Part shown: positions 23,693 to 36,048 of the stretch, in pieces
Layout: the number at the start of each line of letters is the position of its first letter
Numbering within the stretch: position 1 is the stretch's first letter
Assembly: GCA_036852015.1 (NCBI GenBank)
Contig: JAANDG010000091.1
Span: 282,913 to 346,912 of the forward strand
Length of the DNA stretch: 64,000 nt
Direction of reading: 5' to 3'
DNA from: Pelodera strongyloides
Taxonomy: Eukaryota > Nematoda > Chromadorea > Rhabditida > Rhabditidae
Made by a program: the position numbers and the translations under genes
The notes under the pieces: generated by a model
The model's input: only the letters and a program-made list of their open reading frames with translations
The model's database searches: none
Told to the model about the DNA's origin: nothing

Positions 23693-24480
23693 AGCAGTGT
23701 GCTATGGGTTTCAAACCCACATAACCTGCTGACATTGGAAAATCAATTAACGTGAAGAACAAATAAGATATAAACTTTATATGAAGTTGCCTAGCGTCTT
23801 AAATATACGAAGAATGAGGAATAACCCGTATAGCTTAGGCACGCTTATCATTTCAAAATAATGGCGCAACGAAATGGTAAATAGCACCACCTCGCACAAA
23901 CACCGACCGGTGTGGTTGATTCCTTTTAGGAAGTATTCAGCCCATTGAAGTATAGTTTGGAAAACAGAGGAAAAAACTATTGTACAAAAATTTTATTAGC
24001 GTTGTTTCCTAATGCATGTCCCTTGTATAGTTCCTCTTCAATATAGCAAACGTGAAAAAAAAATTACAATAAACTCGCTGAAGCGAGTTTGAAAGTTTGT
24101 AGGACATGTCATGCCCATACAGCTTTAAAAAATATACTAATTAATTGCAAGGCGATGCAGCTCTAGAATGGTTCTTGTGCAGATGTGAGGTGGCGTCCAT
24201 TAGCGAACTGTTTAAGTATTAAGTGATAAGCCTCACAATCAGTATTTGTTTTCCAAACTGTTCCAATCAGTATTTGCTTTCCAAAAATAATATAAATTGC
24301 CGGTGACTCACGTGACATAAGCTCACCCGTACAATATCTTTGAGTTTTTTGTACGTTTCCATTCACAACTAGTGAAGATTAGAATTAATTAACTGTTTGA
24401 AATAACCGCTACATTTTTCTGTAGACATGTTTTTTTCTCATTTAATTTCAAAAAATAAAACCTCGAAAAATACCTTATTG
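23693..24480. other. Kinase upstream region, no gene recognised
   Basis: Between the kinase start codon and the duplicated GT31 block. From about 24160 the sequence matches 10890 onward, marking the left limit of the 2.6-kb duplication. Confidence 0.55.
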
Positions 24481-24663
24481 TGTAACATTGGGATCTATGT
24501 TTGTTTGTTTGTTTGTTTGTTTGTTTGCATGTTTGGCTGATGTACATTATGCTCCAGAATTAAGATTGGTTGAACAGTTTATGTTTCCGCATACAGAAAG
24601 ACTTGCGGCGATGTGAAATATACCCCTACGTGAAATGCAACAAAGCTTTACGAACACAATTAT

Positions 24664-27600
24664 TTATTTACTTATATTAGTACTATTTGATGTGTTGTTG
24701 GCCGATGTTGTTTTTGACGTATTCTTGTCTTCTTTTTCGACAATCGCACCCATTCCTGATATTCCGGGAGCAACTCGGTACAGTATCCCGTGTAGCATGC
24801 GAATCTCTTCGGGACTCAAATGGTGCAAACTCACCAAATTTTCGTGGTAGATTTCAAAGCCCTACAAAAAATGGTTGTTATTCATCGATTAATCTCCTCT
24901 CCATGAACTATATCGAATAGGAAAAATAATGGTTGGATCGTTATAAAATGGTTGGAATAAGTAGCGTGTAATAATCAATAATTTCACTATTTTTGGATAA
25001 ATTAATAAATCTTAGGGTCAGGCTCACGAAAAAAATATTCTAACTTTTTCTAGGGTGTGTAAGTTGCTTCCCGCGGGTGCGAATGAACAAATAAACAGCG
25101 AAATCATTATTTGAAAAACCAACCGAGAATTTCACTTCATCAAAAATGAATGATCGTGTCAATTCTGCATTGAAATGTTCTTCAGGACGCCAGGCCAAAA
25201 ACCGCTGACGTCCCATTGTATCTCGTGTATCGGCGGGGTAAATTCCCTGAGTTGCGAGACATCTAAAAATATAAATATAATATACTTACGTAAAAAAATA
25301 TTCTTACCTTTAAAAAATAGGTACTTGCGAGTTGAGCTGAGTTTCGTAGTGTCAAGTGCCGAGTTCAACAATATCCAGCTTTCAGAAGGACAATGTCACA
25401 TGTTATGATTACAAAAAAAAACTAATATTAGAACCTGGCAATTGCTAGATCTTCCCACTCGTGATATGGACACAAGTCTCGATTGTGGAATAGCTTCTCC
25501 ACAAAGACCCGCATTGCACCACGACTCAGAATATAGCCAGGGCCTCCGGCATTATAGCCGTGCTGAGCCTACAAAGCATATCATATGTTTATTTGAACTC
25601 GTCCCAGGAACTACCATACACTGTCAACGTTCGGAAAGGGCACATCCTAAGCCTTTCACCCCGATTTTTAACTTCTCATCCTATTTTAACAAATTATTTT
25701 AACAAATGTAATGTTAGTAAATAGTGAGAAAATATAATAGAACATACCATTCGTCGTTTCAGCCGATACCCTATGTAGTGAGGTTTGTCTGGATCAAATT
25801 CTTCCAAATATTTCCGTAGGTGTTCGACAATCACATAAGTATCCTCGTCGCCCTTGAAATACCTAAAAGGTTTCTTGGAATACTGCTTGCAAAGTCAATT
25901 TTTGTCCCTTCTGAAACTCCTTTCTTGGAAAAATTTAAATTCACATGCCGTGCTCTGAACTTTGGGTGATAAAATGATAATGTAAGCAAATTAATGCAAG
26001 CCACATAAGCCCCCATACACCAACTAAAGTTATTATTATATAATAATGGGCTCTACTACTCTATCTGCATCGAATAAAAATATTTCCCGAATACTCACCA
26101 GTCAAAATTCGCTGACACTTTGGTATACGTGTAGAATAATGCGAGCCGCGTCTTCCAGAATAATTTGAAGTAACTTTCGGGAAGTTCGTTAAATATTGTA
26201 TGGTAAGGAATCTAAATTATTAATTTTATATATCGAACCCACTCCTTTATATTGTCGGAACTAAATCAATCTGCACCCTACACTATTTTTTGATAGTACG
26301 GAAGGGGCGATAGGGGTACAATGGTAAGTAGGACCAGTTTACCCCTGTCAACCTAACCGAACGAATTGTCTCAAACATAGCATTCACAAGACAAAAAAAA
26401 CATTTCAAAATCGTTACATCTTGTGAAAGTCCTCTCCCGTTGTTTGTGTAGAAATGACCGGAATCACAGTGCTGAAGCCACGTTGAATTTACAGCGGGCA
26501 CCTACAAATATAGGAGAGTAGTAAATAATATACGGATGAAGCCGGCAGTCCCATTATAATAAGCACAATATTGATCTTACACTTTATTTTAGTATATAAT
26601 TTCTAATAAATCACTTTAAAAAGCTAAAGGATCTCCCTTATTTTTCCAATCCTCATCGACAACGATAATAAAAAAAACCACACATAAAATTTGCCTTCTT
26701 TTTTTTTTACTAACCCGTGTTTTGTGATGTATATTGGTGGTCATCACCCAACAGAATATTGATCCGTTCTGTTTTTGTCTCCGGGCCGCTTCTGATATCT
26801 CGACGTCCTCCAGCAAAGACTCGGTGTAGCGACTACAACAATTTGATTTATGAGGATTACTTGCATTTCAAAAGCTGTTATGTTATTCCTGTAGTAAATG
26901 TTATGTTATTCCTGTAGTAAATCTACAATGTTTTTATTTGGTACTTTTAGTTTAGACAGATCAGAATTGTATTTTCACGTTTCATAGTTATTCATTGTGA
27001 TATTGCCTTGACAAAACTTGTGCGAAATTTTATGTTCGTAATAAATGTTATGTTATGTTAAATACAGTATTTGTGACTATGGCATTTACTCCTTTACACA
27101 ACAGTCTTACAATTAACTAGGTTTTGCGGATTAAAAAAAACTGAAAAAACTCACTCGAAACCACTGTTGTCAATTGGAAGAAATGGGAGAATTTCAATGC
27201 CCGTTTCGTATTGAACCTAAATTTATATTTATATGGACTGCAAAATGTTACAGGCGCATATATAGAGTATCTATATGCTAGTTATTTCTACCTATTTCGA
27301 GTGTATGACGGTCGAAACGTAGAAAGAAAGTCCCAAAAAAATCTACATGATCCCTTGTGGTGAATGATTCTCAGGCTCGCACATATAAAGTACCAGACGG
27401 CTATCGCCGCCTGAGGTGTTTAATATGCATGAACAGTGAGCACAGTTGTATGAAACGTTTGCAACGTTTTTTGAAAAATCATGAAATAAGGTTCGATTTC
27501 GCTTGCTCAACATTGGGCTCCGATTCTCCTTTCATAGCCTCTTAGATATTCTAATTTTCGTTTCGTTCACACAAAAAAAGGACCAAGTAAACTCTTCACC

Positions 27601-27807
27601 TTTATATAATAAGATATGCGCCTGTATGCTTTGGAATTGCTTTTCTTCAACATCGGATCTCATTCTCACCTTATAAAGTGTGAAGGTAATAAGTGCAATC
27701 AGGAACAACACAATCGTATGTGTCTTCGACCATTTCGACAGACAATCGCATCCCTTTACAAAACAACAACTCGAGTAGAGACGACATCTGACCCGGTTCG
27801 AGATCTT
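24664..27807 (-). CDS. GT31 glycosyltransferase, core-1 galactosyltransferase (C1GALT) type
   Basis: Nine minus-strand exons, eight with exact phase closure: 27155-27216, 26715-26832, 26418-26501, 26099-26211, 25748-25862, 25435-25568, 25136-25262 and 24664-24861. They follow an N-terminal exon ending at 27670 that encodes a signal anchor (TIVLFLIALITFTLYK). Family landmarks in order: SIFCWVMT, AVNSTWLQHC, FWKTRLALFYTYTK, KGDEDTYVIVEHL with the metal-binding Asp-Glu-Asp, DPDKPHYIGY, NAGGPGYILSR, WEDLAIARC, PADTRDTMGRQRF and LVSLHHLSPEE. A type II Golgi enzyme is expected, transferring galactose to GalNAc-type O-glycans. Nematodes have many divergent members, so acceptor specificity is open. 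No in-frame ATG was found in the anchor exon (open up to 27807), so the true start is upstream or the exon border differs. It is the source-like copy of the pseudogene at 11353. Confidence 0.85.
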
Positions 27808-27947
27808 CTATAATAAATTTCTGATTAGTTTGTCAGATTATTATATTCACCTTCGCGGACGTAATCCAATTGTTCAATTTACAGATTTTTTTACACATAA
27901 TAACATCGTGTGCAAGTATTATAATTTGTAAACTAATATGCATAAGA

Positions 27948-28123
27948 TTAAAGCCAAATACCGGCCGGTTTTTGAAACGCGGGGCAACTGAATTCTCACG
28001 TATTTATGCTAATAATATGTTGCTTGAATTTTTTTTATTCTAATTTATGTTAATTTGCATAAGCTGCATAATAAAGCCGGTGGGCTCGATGTGTTTCAAA
28101 AACCGGTCGGTATTTCGCTTTAA
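27948..28123. mobile_element. TTAA MITE with ACCGGCCGGTTTTTGAAA ends
   Basis: TTAA at 27948-27951 and 28120-28123. The left end is AGCCAAATACCGGCCGG and the right end CCGGTCGGTATTTCGCT. The interior carries ATTTATGCTAA and TTTGCATAAGCTGCAT. Other members: 41433-41612, 43849-44006, 48170-48366 (diverged) and 52354-52528. Confidence 0.9.
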
Positions 28124-28143
28124 ATTGTTGTCAATTATAAGTT

Positions 28144-28517
28144 TCAACTGACTGATAACATTCGCGGCCTACCATCCCAATTACGCCATACTGCCATGCA
28201 GGACCCCTGCAAGAATATTGTATATTATAAAAATGTATAATATAATATTTATAAAAAAAAACTAAATTTCTAATTTCTAATTGTTTTACTTTACTCAACA
28301 TCGTACCTGACATGAAATAAGGAAACTTCGTCCAAACTTGCGCATCCGATTCCGTAAACAACCTAAAGACAGAACGTTTAAAATAATTGCAGAAAATTGT
28401 TACGTGAAATTTCAATTTCAGAAGTTTAGGGAGTAAGAAACACTTTTAGTTTTAAGCCTGAGCTATTACTAAAAGAAAAACACACAAATATGACCTACCC
28501 TTCGGTTCTTTATCCAT
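28144..28517 (-). CDS. Possible small three-exon gene, unrecognised
   Basis: ATG at 28517 with a donor GTAGGT, then an exon ending at a GTACGA donor near 28308 and a last exon stopping at 28144. Phases close and give about 45 residues ending in NWDGRPRMLSVS. I recognise no domain. Other phase choices also give open tails, so this is weak evidence for a gene. Confidence 0.2.
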
Positions 28518-28519
28518 TA

Positions 28520-29745
28520 TTGCGTCCGATTACTTTCACTCATTGCTGCCGGTACAGGTAAAATATACCAAAATGTTGGCCCAGTAAGACAGTAATAGTA
28601 AGTTGTTATATATTCTTATTGATTGCCAGTTGTCAGTGTCTCCTCTGGGTCACAATTATCGATCGAAATTCTTGCCCAAACTGCAAATATCGATTGAGCT
28701 CCTCTGGAACAGTTCCAAAATATTCGCAGACGTCCTTTTGTAGATTGTTCCAGTACTAGAACCAAAGTCTTGTTTCAGAGTGCTACGTAGACAGAGATAT
28801 TGAGGGATCGGATCCATAGTCATTTCAAAGGCTGGTGCCATCATGAGATAAGACGTGTGTTTCTCACGAGATCCTTTTCGAAGATAGCGCGCGACAGAAA
28901 ATCTACAACACTGGGAGAGATTCGGGCCTGCAGACTTGCAAATTGACAGAGGGCATGTATGCCATTGGAGTTTGGAACAGTCACACGTGAAGGTAGTTGG
29001 CTATGACGTCGCAATGACTGCATGGAACTTATTATTAGATCTTTCCTTAATGAAGGAGGGGTTTGCGATAATAAAACATAAATTAGGGCTTTCTCATAGA
29101 TGAGGGGTTTTCGACGTATTGATTATATATTCTTGTGCGTTCCTTGTTTGTCTGACAAATTCAACTTCCGAAAAAAGCTTCCGCGGGAAGTTGATATAAA
29201 CTTGTGTTCAATTTTGTTGTCGTGTTATAAAGTTGGCACGGTTGATTAGCATGAGTGGTTTGCTTGCCGAGTGACTGTGGAAGCACCCAGTAATTTTGAG
29301 AAAATTTGATGCAGCCGTGAAATAAACAGTAGGCAGTAGAAGTTATTTCATTCTGTCTTCAATTGGTAGTCAACAAGGCTTTCACGATTGTTTTTGCTGC
29401 TTACATTTAGTTCATCAGTCTAATGTGAAACTGATTTTCTGTTGAGTATTGTTGGTGTTCACAGCATGTGATCAGTTAATTTGCTTTCAGTGAAGAAGAC
29501 GTGACAGCAGACGAGAACGTCCAGAAAAAGGTAGAACGTTATTTATTATGCGGCATACAACCAGTACCGGGCCTCGCAACATTTACGGCATTGGGTCCGA
29601 CTACGACTACATGATTATTACTTCGTGATTTGGACGTTGACGCTTTCTTGATCCTGCCTGTTCGAAGCGACGGCTTGATTCTGGAATACGTATTCTGTAG
29701 AAGTGAAAGTATTAGATACTCTTTAAGCTATGCCCCCTCTATTTC
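28520..29745. other. No gene recognised
   Basis: Two adjacent minus-strand open frames (28841-29023 and 28656-28844) are out of frame with each other and match nothing I know. They could be a decayed gene. Confidence 0.4.
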
Positions 29746-29747
29746 TT

Positions 29748-30017
29748 CTCTCTCTCTCCCTCTCTCTTTCTCTCTCCCACTGTCTCGCTTTCTCTCTCTC
29801 CCACTGTCTCGTTCTCTCTCACTGTCTCGCTCTCCGTCTCTCCCACTGTCTCGCTTTCTCTCTCTCCCACTGTCTCGTTCTCTCTCACTGTCTCGCTCTC
29901 CGTCCCTCTCTCTCACTGTCTCGCTCTCCGTCTCTCTCTCTCACTGTCTCGCTCTTTCTCTTTCTCTCTCTCTCTCTGTCTCTCTCTCTCTGTCTCTCTC
30001 TCTCTCTTTCTCTCTCT

Positions 30018-30062
<45 letters not shown>
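29748..30062. repeat. CT microsatellite
   Basis: About 315 bp of CT-rich repeat with periodic CACTGTCTCG interruptions on the left and pure (CT)n on the right. It ends 27 bp from the stop codon of the chemoreceptor gene. The long Ser/Leu and Arg/Glu frames here are artefacts of the repeat. Confidence 0.98.
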
Positions 30063-30064
<2 letters not shown>

Positions 30065-30088
30065 CTTAGTCTGTCTTTACATTTTTTT

Positions 30089-32518
30089 TCATTGAACTGA
30101 CATTGCGGCGATTAATGTCGAAATCGGCTTGATTCCGTTCCATGTCATCCATAGAAAAGTTGAATAAAAGAAGGGAAATAGAGCTCCATCAAAGCCTGTC
30201 GGATCGATAAATTCCCATACAGCCCATGAGAAGACGGAAAATATCCAGAAGATAAACATCTGAAATATATCAGAGTTCTTATCCGTTTTGTTGTAAAGGG
30301 GAAGGACTTGGTAGTGGGTATTTCATGTGTTACCTTAGCGTTTATAAAGGAGAACAGGCATCAGGACCAGCGTTGAACTAGTCATCAATTCTTGATATAT
30401 TTTACTTTCTAAATTTTTACAATGTAACCACACTGCTAGGTTTCTATGGTATTAATCGGGCACGGGCCATTGTTCTTTTAAATTTTATGTGCGCGGTGCT
30501 TCACCGTCTGCGCTATCAAAATTACAAGTACTTCATTTACCGTTCTCTGAAACGGAGTACGTAAATGGATTGCCAGGATTTAAAAATCACCATTTTTTCT
30601 CTATAATCTAACCTGAATGATAATCCACTGATCCATAGGCGAAAGTGATTTAGCAAACTTTTTCTGAAAATAAAATCTTGTCTTTGTAGCTAGAGAGGGA
30701 ACGCTAGCAAGGCAGGTAGCTATGAATGTCATTAATATTCATCTGATTTTGACAATAAACCGACCCTTCTGGCGATGAGCGCCAAAATAATTGCCACATA
30801 AAATGGTAGACTAAAGTAGACGAGAGCGTAATTAGTGGCCATGTTTATCCAAATTACCCACTGAAATAATGGATCACATTGTAGAATACAGATTTGCAAT
30901 TACGTTTGAAATAATTGTTTATGGGAGACCGTAACACAACACCACGCTGCGTCGCGCGGAAAAAAGGCAGTTTGCCCCAGCGTCGCGGCTCAACTGTTGC
31001 CGGTGACGCGTTGAAGTAAATGGACACTATTTTTCTGCTACGCTTGAGTGCGTTTAGCGGTACGTTACAAGCCCATGTACTGATGCTATGAAGTTGAAGC
31101 TTCCAAAAAAAGTCTCTTTTAATTAGAGTAAGCATTACCATTCCTCCCGGAGAGATATCTTTGTACACTCTCCACGTATAGAAAGTAGTGTCGTAATAGA
31201 TAAACCACACAGTAAACCCAGCAATCATATGGCCGAGAGTATAACACCCGCATACTATAAGAAATGCCTGGAAAATTAAAGTATATAGAAATTTGCTGCT
31301 TTTTTCAACCATGAAAGGTCAGGCTCAAATAAATGCGCATAAATACTTACCATTTGCACATAACGATGCATCGCAATATTAGCATATAAAGGCAGGACGA
31401 GATACACAAATCGATGGAAAACAAAGAAACATAAACAAATAGTTACGACGTTCCATCCACATGTTATTACAGCACCAAACAGCTGAAATCTATTTTCTAG
31501 AATGTGCTGTTAAATGAAAGGGACGCGGTCACCTTTTGGTGCCTTTTGTATATTTTGTGTATATTGTTTTTATTATCTGAGTAATAAGCATAACATAGTG
31601 TTGGATAAAACTTTTGCGGGAAATGCTCCACCATCGATTAAAAAGGCGAAGAAAACTCCTAGACCAAGAGCCACCGTAACCCTGATGCAATCATCCATGT
31701 GAGCATGCTGATAATGAGGCGACCAACGTTTCTAAGCTGTTCTCACTACTGTTAATGGGCTCACTGGTAACTTGCCTCATTACTGAGGCCTTATCCACCA
31801 ACACACAGGGAGCCCTCCCTAGGCTGACGAGCGCTCTGAACCTCTTAACTGCTTTCGCACTCTCTACGCACTCTTTAGTTCCCTGGGGAGGCCAAGGAGG
31901 GCTCCCTGCGTGTTGGTGAATACGGCCTCTGGTCTCTCGGCCAAACTTCTGGAAACTGAGTGTTGAAAAAGGATGGAAAAATATTGGTATTACTACGATT
32001 CCATATGTCGACAACCTGTTTGCCTGTTTGCTGATTTATTTGTTATGTTTTCGTCTTGCGTCAGCATAACCAGAGTTCTATCCCTGTGTGCCCCAGATTC
32101 CCGCACAGCAAAGGATCTCACCCGACTTCCGGGAAGTAATTCTGTACACAAAAGTTGAATTCCTCCTTGAATATGGCAACACAGCTGTAAGATATCAAAA
32201 ACTGCGATCACATATAAGATAACTGTTGCGAATTGTGGTCCAAACCCATAGAGGTTCCGTCTGTGTAGGACCTAAAAATTATATTATGAGTCTCATAAAC
32301 ATTTAAACTTTTCTGGCTATGCTTTAGTTTTTTTCCACAGAAGTATTAGTGTTGTTCATTGCGGGAAGCGCCTGAGTGTGTTATTCTGATCACCCTAGAG
32401 AAATTTAAAGATTTACCCAGCAATACCATATTTGCAGTCCGATATATAATACTGAAGTTCCTATAGTAATTCCGCCTTCTATAGGTTTATAATAAAACGT
32501 TGTGTTTACGTTGTACAT
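30089..32518 (-). CDS. Seven-transmembrane chemoreceptor, Srt-like, 7 exons, 276 aa
   Basis: Exons 32417-32518, 32122-32271, 31351-31482, 31139-31267, 30765-30860, 30613-30663 and 30089-30259 are all phase 0 at their borders. Start ATG at 32518 (MYNVNTTFYYKPIEGG), then TM1, TM2 with YVIAVFDILQLCCHIQGG, TM3 with CLCFFVFHRFVYLVLP (His-Arg-Phe at the DRY position), TM4, TM5, KKFAKSLSPMDQW before TM6, and WNGIKPIS in TM7 where NPxxY is expected. The pattern FDILQL..H..GG and the small loops fit the nematode serpentine Srt family. It is probably a sensory receptor. The tail is very short, ending within a few residues of TM7. Srt assignment is moderate; the seven-helix nature is firm. Confidence 0.75.
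31765..31935. mobile_element. Foldback element in chemoreceptor intron 2
   Basis: Inverted segments CACCAACACACAGGGAGCCC (left) and GGGCTCCCTGCGTGTTGGTG (right), with GAGGCC extending outward. It lies in the 0.64-kb intron 31483-32121. Confidence 0.7.
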
Positions 32519-33155
32519 TAAGTGAATGGTAGGAGGAATAAAGGCACTCTAAGGTATTAGCTTTATTACGGTGAAAACTGCTTTATAAATTCCGCGATAA
32601 TGGACAACGAATGGAGCGGCGGCATCAAAATGTTTTAAGCGGGAATTTGTAGTATTAAAAACAAACAAAAGTAACTTCGCAAGGAGTTATACATGTTGGT
32701 GTGTCTAAATTTAAAAAAATGTTTCGGATTCTGTAATGCACATAGCACGGTACATCATATTGTTCAAACTACTGTGTTGCAGGTGCTGCATATTATTTGA
32801 TATTATGCAAAACGGTTTTCACAGCCGCGTTTGAACAATCTGGGAGATTTATCTCAGAAAAATTAGGGAAAGCTTTTTATATGTGAGCCTTAAGAATGTA
32901 ATTTTATTCTTCTAATTGTAAGATGCGCACCTGGTACAAGGAACTAAAGAAAACTGATTTATAACCTCTTTCGAGTAAAAGCTACAAGAAATCATAAAAC
33001 TTAGCCTTATGAATAAGTTGTTTATGCTTTTTCCTTTTATAGCTAACTTCCTTATACGTGGTGCAGGTGTTACGCAGCTATTAATTATAAATGCAGGTTG
33101 TGTTCGAAAAAAAAAGAATTCAAGAATCAACAACTCGTTGCTTATAGGGGCTTTC
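32519..33155. other. No gene recognised
   Basis: Upstream of the chemoreceptor start. Short frames only. Confidence 0.5.
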
Positions 33156-33160
33156 CTCTA

Positions 33161-33419
33161 TTACCGTGGGTACAAAGAAGATTCCAGGAAACATTAAAGG
33201 GTTTGCAGGGGTTTTCACTATTACCGTGGGTACAAAGAAGATTCCAGGAAACATTAAAGGGTTTGCAGGGGTTTTCACTATTACCGTGGGTACAAAGAAG
33301 ATTCCAGGAAACATTAAAGGGTTTGCAGGGGTTTTCACTATTACCGTGGGTACAAAGAAGATTCCAGGAAACATTAAAGGGTTTGCAGGGGTTTTCACTA
33401 TTACCGTGGGTACAAAGAA
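33161..33419. repeat. 60-bp perfect tandem repeat, 4.3 copies
   Basis: Four 60-bp units starting TTACCGTGGGTACAAAGAAG and a partial fifth are identical base for base, pointing to very recent expansion or gene conversion. Sixty is a multiple of three, so open frames run through on both strands with a 20-residue period. These frames are not taken as genes. Confidence 0.97.
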
Positions 33420-34290
33420 CACAAAAAACGTCATCTCCGAGCCATATGACACAATGACACTATTATGCATCATTTCTCTTATGGGGTTTCCAAGTATAAC
33501 AAAAATTCGATGTGATTCTGTCAATACTACCGTATTTCTTGCATATATAATATGAAAAATTAAGACAATATTTTCGTGTATTTCCAAGATACGGTAAATT
33601 TTCAACATACTTGGAAACCCCAATATACTACTCATAGATCGCGAAAAAAGCTAAAGTACTGTAAATACAAATAAGGCGTTGTCATATTATACATTGTGAT
33701 AAGTACACTAATTTTATTGGGAGAAGCATAATAGATACACTTAGGTTTAAGTTCAAGTTTAAGTGCAAGCCTAAACCCGAGTAGAAGTTGTTGGCGTGTT
33801 TCAGGAAATTAAACTGAAGCTTTTTGCAGCATAAAGAAACTGTTTTATTTGTATGTATCATTGTATTATAAAATAATTGCACAACTTTGGTGCCCAAAAA
33901 GTTTTTGGTGTTACTGTGCGTTTCCAACGCGTGCAAGTTAATGTAATTTAATTTCCCATTTTTTTGTTTTGGAAATTATTCATAGAGAAATTAACTCATC
34001 ACTCAAGAACGTATACTGACAATGAAAATTTGTCGGATTAGCAAATCGAGTACAACTATCTGCTTGGGGGTCTTATCTTTTGGTTCAATTATGCAAGGCG
34101 GGAAAGAAGGAAGCTCTGAATTCTCAAACTTAATTCAATTTTCAAAATACTCCTCCGTGATTACATATTGCATGGCATTTTCAATGATTCAGTTTTTTAG
34201 CTTGTTTTTCAATCAACATATTTACTGTAAAAACAGCTGTAGCGTAGAACAACAAACAATAACCTTGATTGAAACTGACAACTTAAAAAA
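33420..34290. other. No gene recognised
   Basis: AT-rich sequence with short frames on both strands and no family support. Confidence 0.5.
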
Positions 34291-34291
34291 G

Positions 34292-34292
<1 letters not shown>

Positions 34293-34349
<57 letters not shown>

Positions 34350-34437
34350 TATATTTATTTAAAAAAAAAATTTGCGGCCCTGATTTATTTAAAAAAAAAT
34401 TTGCGGCCCTGATTTATTTTAAAAAAAATTTGCATTG
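34293..34437. repeat. TA microsatellite followed by a 30-bp A-rich minisatellite
   Basis: (TA)n from about 34293 to 34345, then three copies of a unit containing TTTGCGGCCCTGATTTATTT up to about 34430. Confidence 0.95.
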
Positions 34438-35798
34438 GGCACATGCACAACACATATCCTTGCACTTTTTACATTACGACAAATTTGGTAAAATATGGGC
34501 ATAGGGTCACATATGGTTGTGGTATTAGTTATTACTCAATTGTTGGATAAGTGTGTATTTTAAAGACAATAGAGAAAATATTAAGAGCATAAATACATTC
34601 AGTGAAAAACTTTTAAGGATTCATTATTGTACAGATTGCTAATTTACGAGTACAATAGTTAGGTTCAACCGTAAAGGCAATAAAACGTTGTTCATTATTC
34701 AAACTTAACTTAATTTTCAATTTATGCATACTTTGATTTAATGCATTAGTCAAACTTAATACCAATTTTCAATTTATGCATACTTTGATTTTATGTTTTA
34801 AAATTGTTTATGTTTGGGAAACAGACAGGAACAGTAAGGTGGCATATCGCATATTGTCGTTTAGTTTCTTTAAATTTAAATGGCTCCGTTTCCTTTTAAT
34901 TAAAGTTCGCAATGGGTCTATACAAATAGAAAAAAACTGACACATGTACTAACACGATATCTACTACTGTAGAGGTACAAAATCACTACTAATACACATC
35001 CTACGGGGGCCACATAATTTAATAATTATAAGAAAAGTCTTCGAATAAACTGTAAGGAACCCCCCCCTCCCTCGTTTAGGAATGCATGTTATGCGGGTGT
35101 AGCTTTTAGCTCTACAAAACCATTGTAGTTGTAAGAAAACAATCATAAATATTTATTAAATTTAATATTGAGCGATGTAAAATTATGGGCTTCCCGGTCT
35201 GTTTCTGAACGGAAAGAATACTGATATTTGATACTGACCAAAAAGCCGTGACAAACGAATTACATTTTATAACGCAAAATAACAATACAATAACCGTGGT
35301 CAGTGGTAAACGACATTTAAAAACATGAAACTAATTAAGTATTAAAACCGCAGGTGGCAGTTACGGAAAAGGTTCATATAGACCGGATTTAATAACTTTA
35401 TCGGACATTCATAAACTAATTTAATATAACGCAAGCACATTGTACGTATTGGTTGTATTTTAAAATGTGTAATATTTCCTTCAGTCAAAAAAAAAAAAAA
35501 AAACGCTAAGTCTGAAAGTAAATTAAAATAAGAAACGAATACTAGCAGTTTTAGTTTCAGTGTCATTAGAAGTGTCGCTTTATTAGAAATAAATGATGAC
35601 AACATAAACATAACCAATATAGCATGACGAGATATTTGCAAAAATTATTGGGAACGTTCTCAAATATGTATATCTTGTCCTTATATCTTGCTCTTACATC
35701 ATTCAATAAATCGTTAATCATTTTTGGAAGCACTTGGTTTCCAAAAGATACAGTATCCTCAACAGAAAAAGCGCGCGAATTCAAATGAACAATCAATT
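34438..35798. other. No gene recognised
   Basis: AT-rich. A minus-strand frame covering 35600-35870 is open but overlaps, in another frame, a candidate terminal exon of the GPCR. I do not recognise its product. Confidence 0.45.
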
Positions 35799-35897
35799 CT
35801 AACTGCAGGTCGCCACTTCCAAATACCCGTTTTTTATCCTTCGAATACTGCTCCTTTTTCCCAATAAAGGTGTATTATGAGATCCATTTGTCTTTAT
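35799..35897 (-). other. Candidate alternative last exon of the GPCR gene
   Basis: Acceptor CTTTTCAG at 35898, then 32 codons in phase 0 (TPLLGKRSSIRR, ending EVATCS) and a stop at 35799. It could be spliced to the GPCR exon at 36323-36429, replacing the exon at 36049-36084. The basic, Ser-rich content suits a receptor tail. Transcript data would be needed to decide. Confidence 0.35.
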
Positions 35898-36039
35898 CTG
35901 AAAAGAAAGACTTTAAAACTATATCTTTTTTTATTCAAATAAAAAACTGGAAAACACTTCACAAAAAAAAATCAGAAAATTGGCGTTATGAAATTGTAAC
36001 CACCAGACGAGCAAGAAAAATGTTAGTTCCGAAAAAATC

Positions 36040-36045
36040 TTTATT
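36040..36045 (-). terminator. Possible poly(A) signal of the GPCR gene
   Basis: AATAAA on the minus strand four bases after the stop at 36049-36051. Supports the 11-exon model, but the 3' UTR would be very short. Confidence 0.4.
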
Positions 36046-36048
36046 AGA

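Noticed and set aside
25300..25385. Apparent exon between 25262 and 25435 in the GT31 gene
   Set aside because: Direct splicing of 25435 to 25262 gives the family motif ARCLATQG in phase. The intermediate stretch does not fit the family.
29630..30100. Long Ser/Leu and Arg/Glu open frames
   Set aside because: Pure products of the CT microsatellite. No start context or flanking coding sequence.
31585..31705. Hydrophobic frame inside chemoreceptor intron 2 with an upstream AG
   Set aside because: Exons 2 and 3 of the receptor already join in phase and in register with the family. Including it would need a poor donor and break the topology.
33098..33635. Frames of 119-171 codons on both strands
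   Set aside because: Caused by the 60-bp tandem repeat, whose length is a multiple of three.
34022..34504. 160-codon plus-strand frame
   Set aside because: Runs through a TA microsatellite and A-rich minisatellite. No domain.
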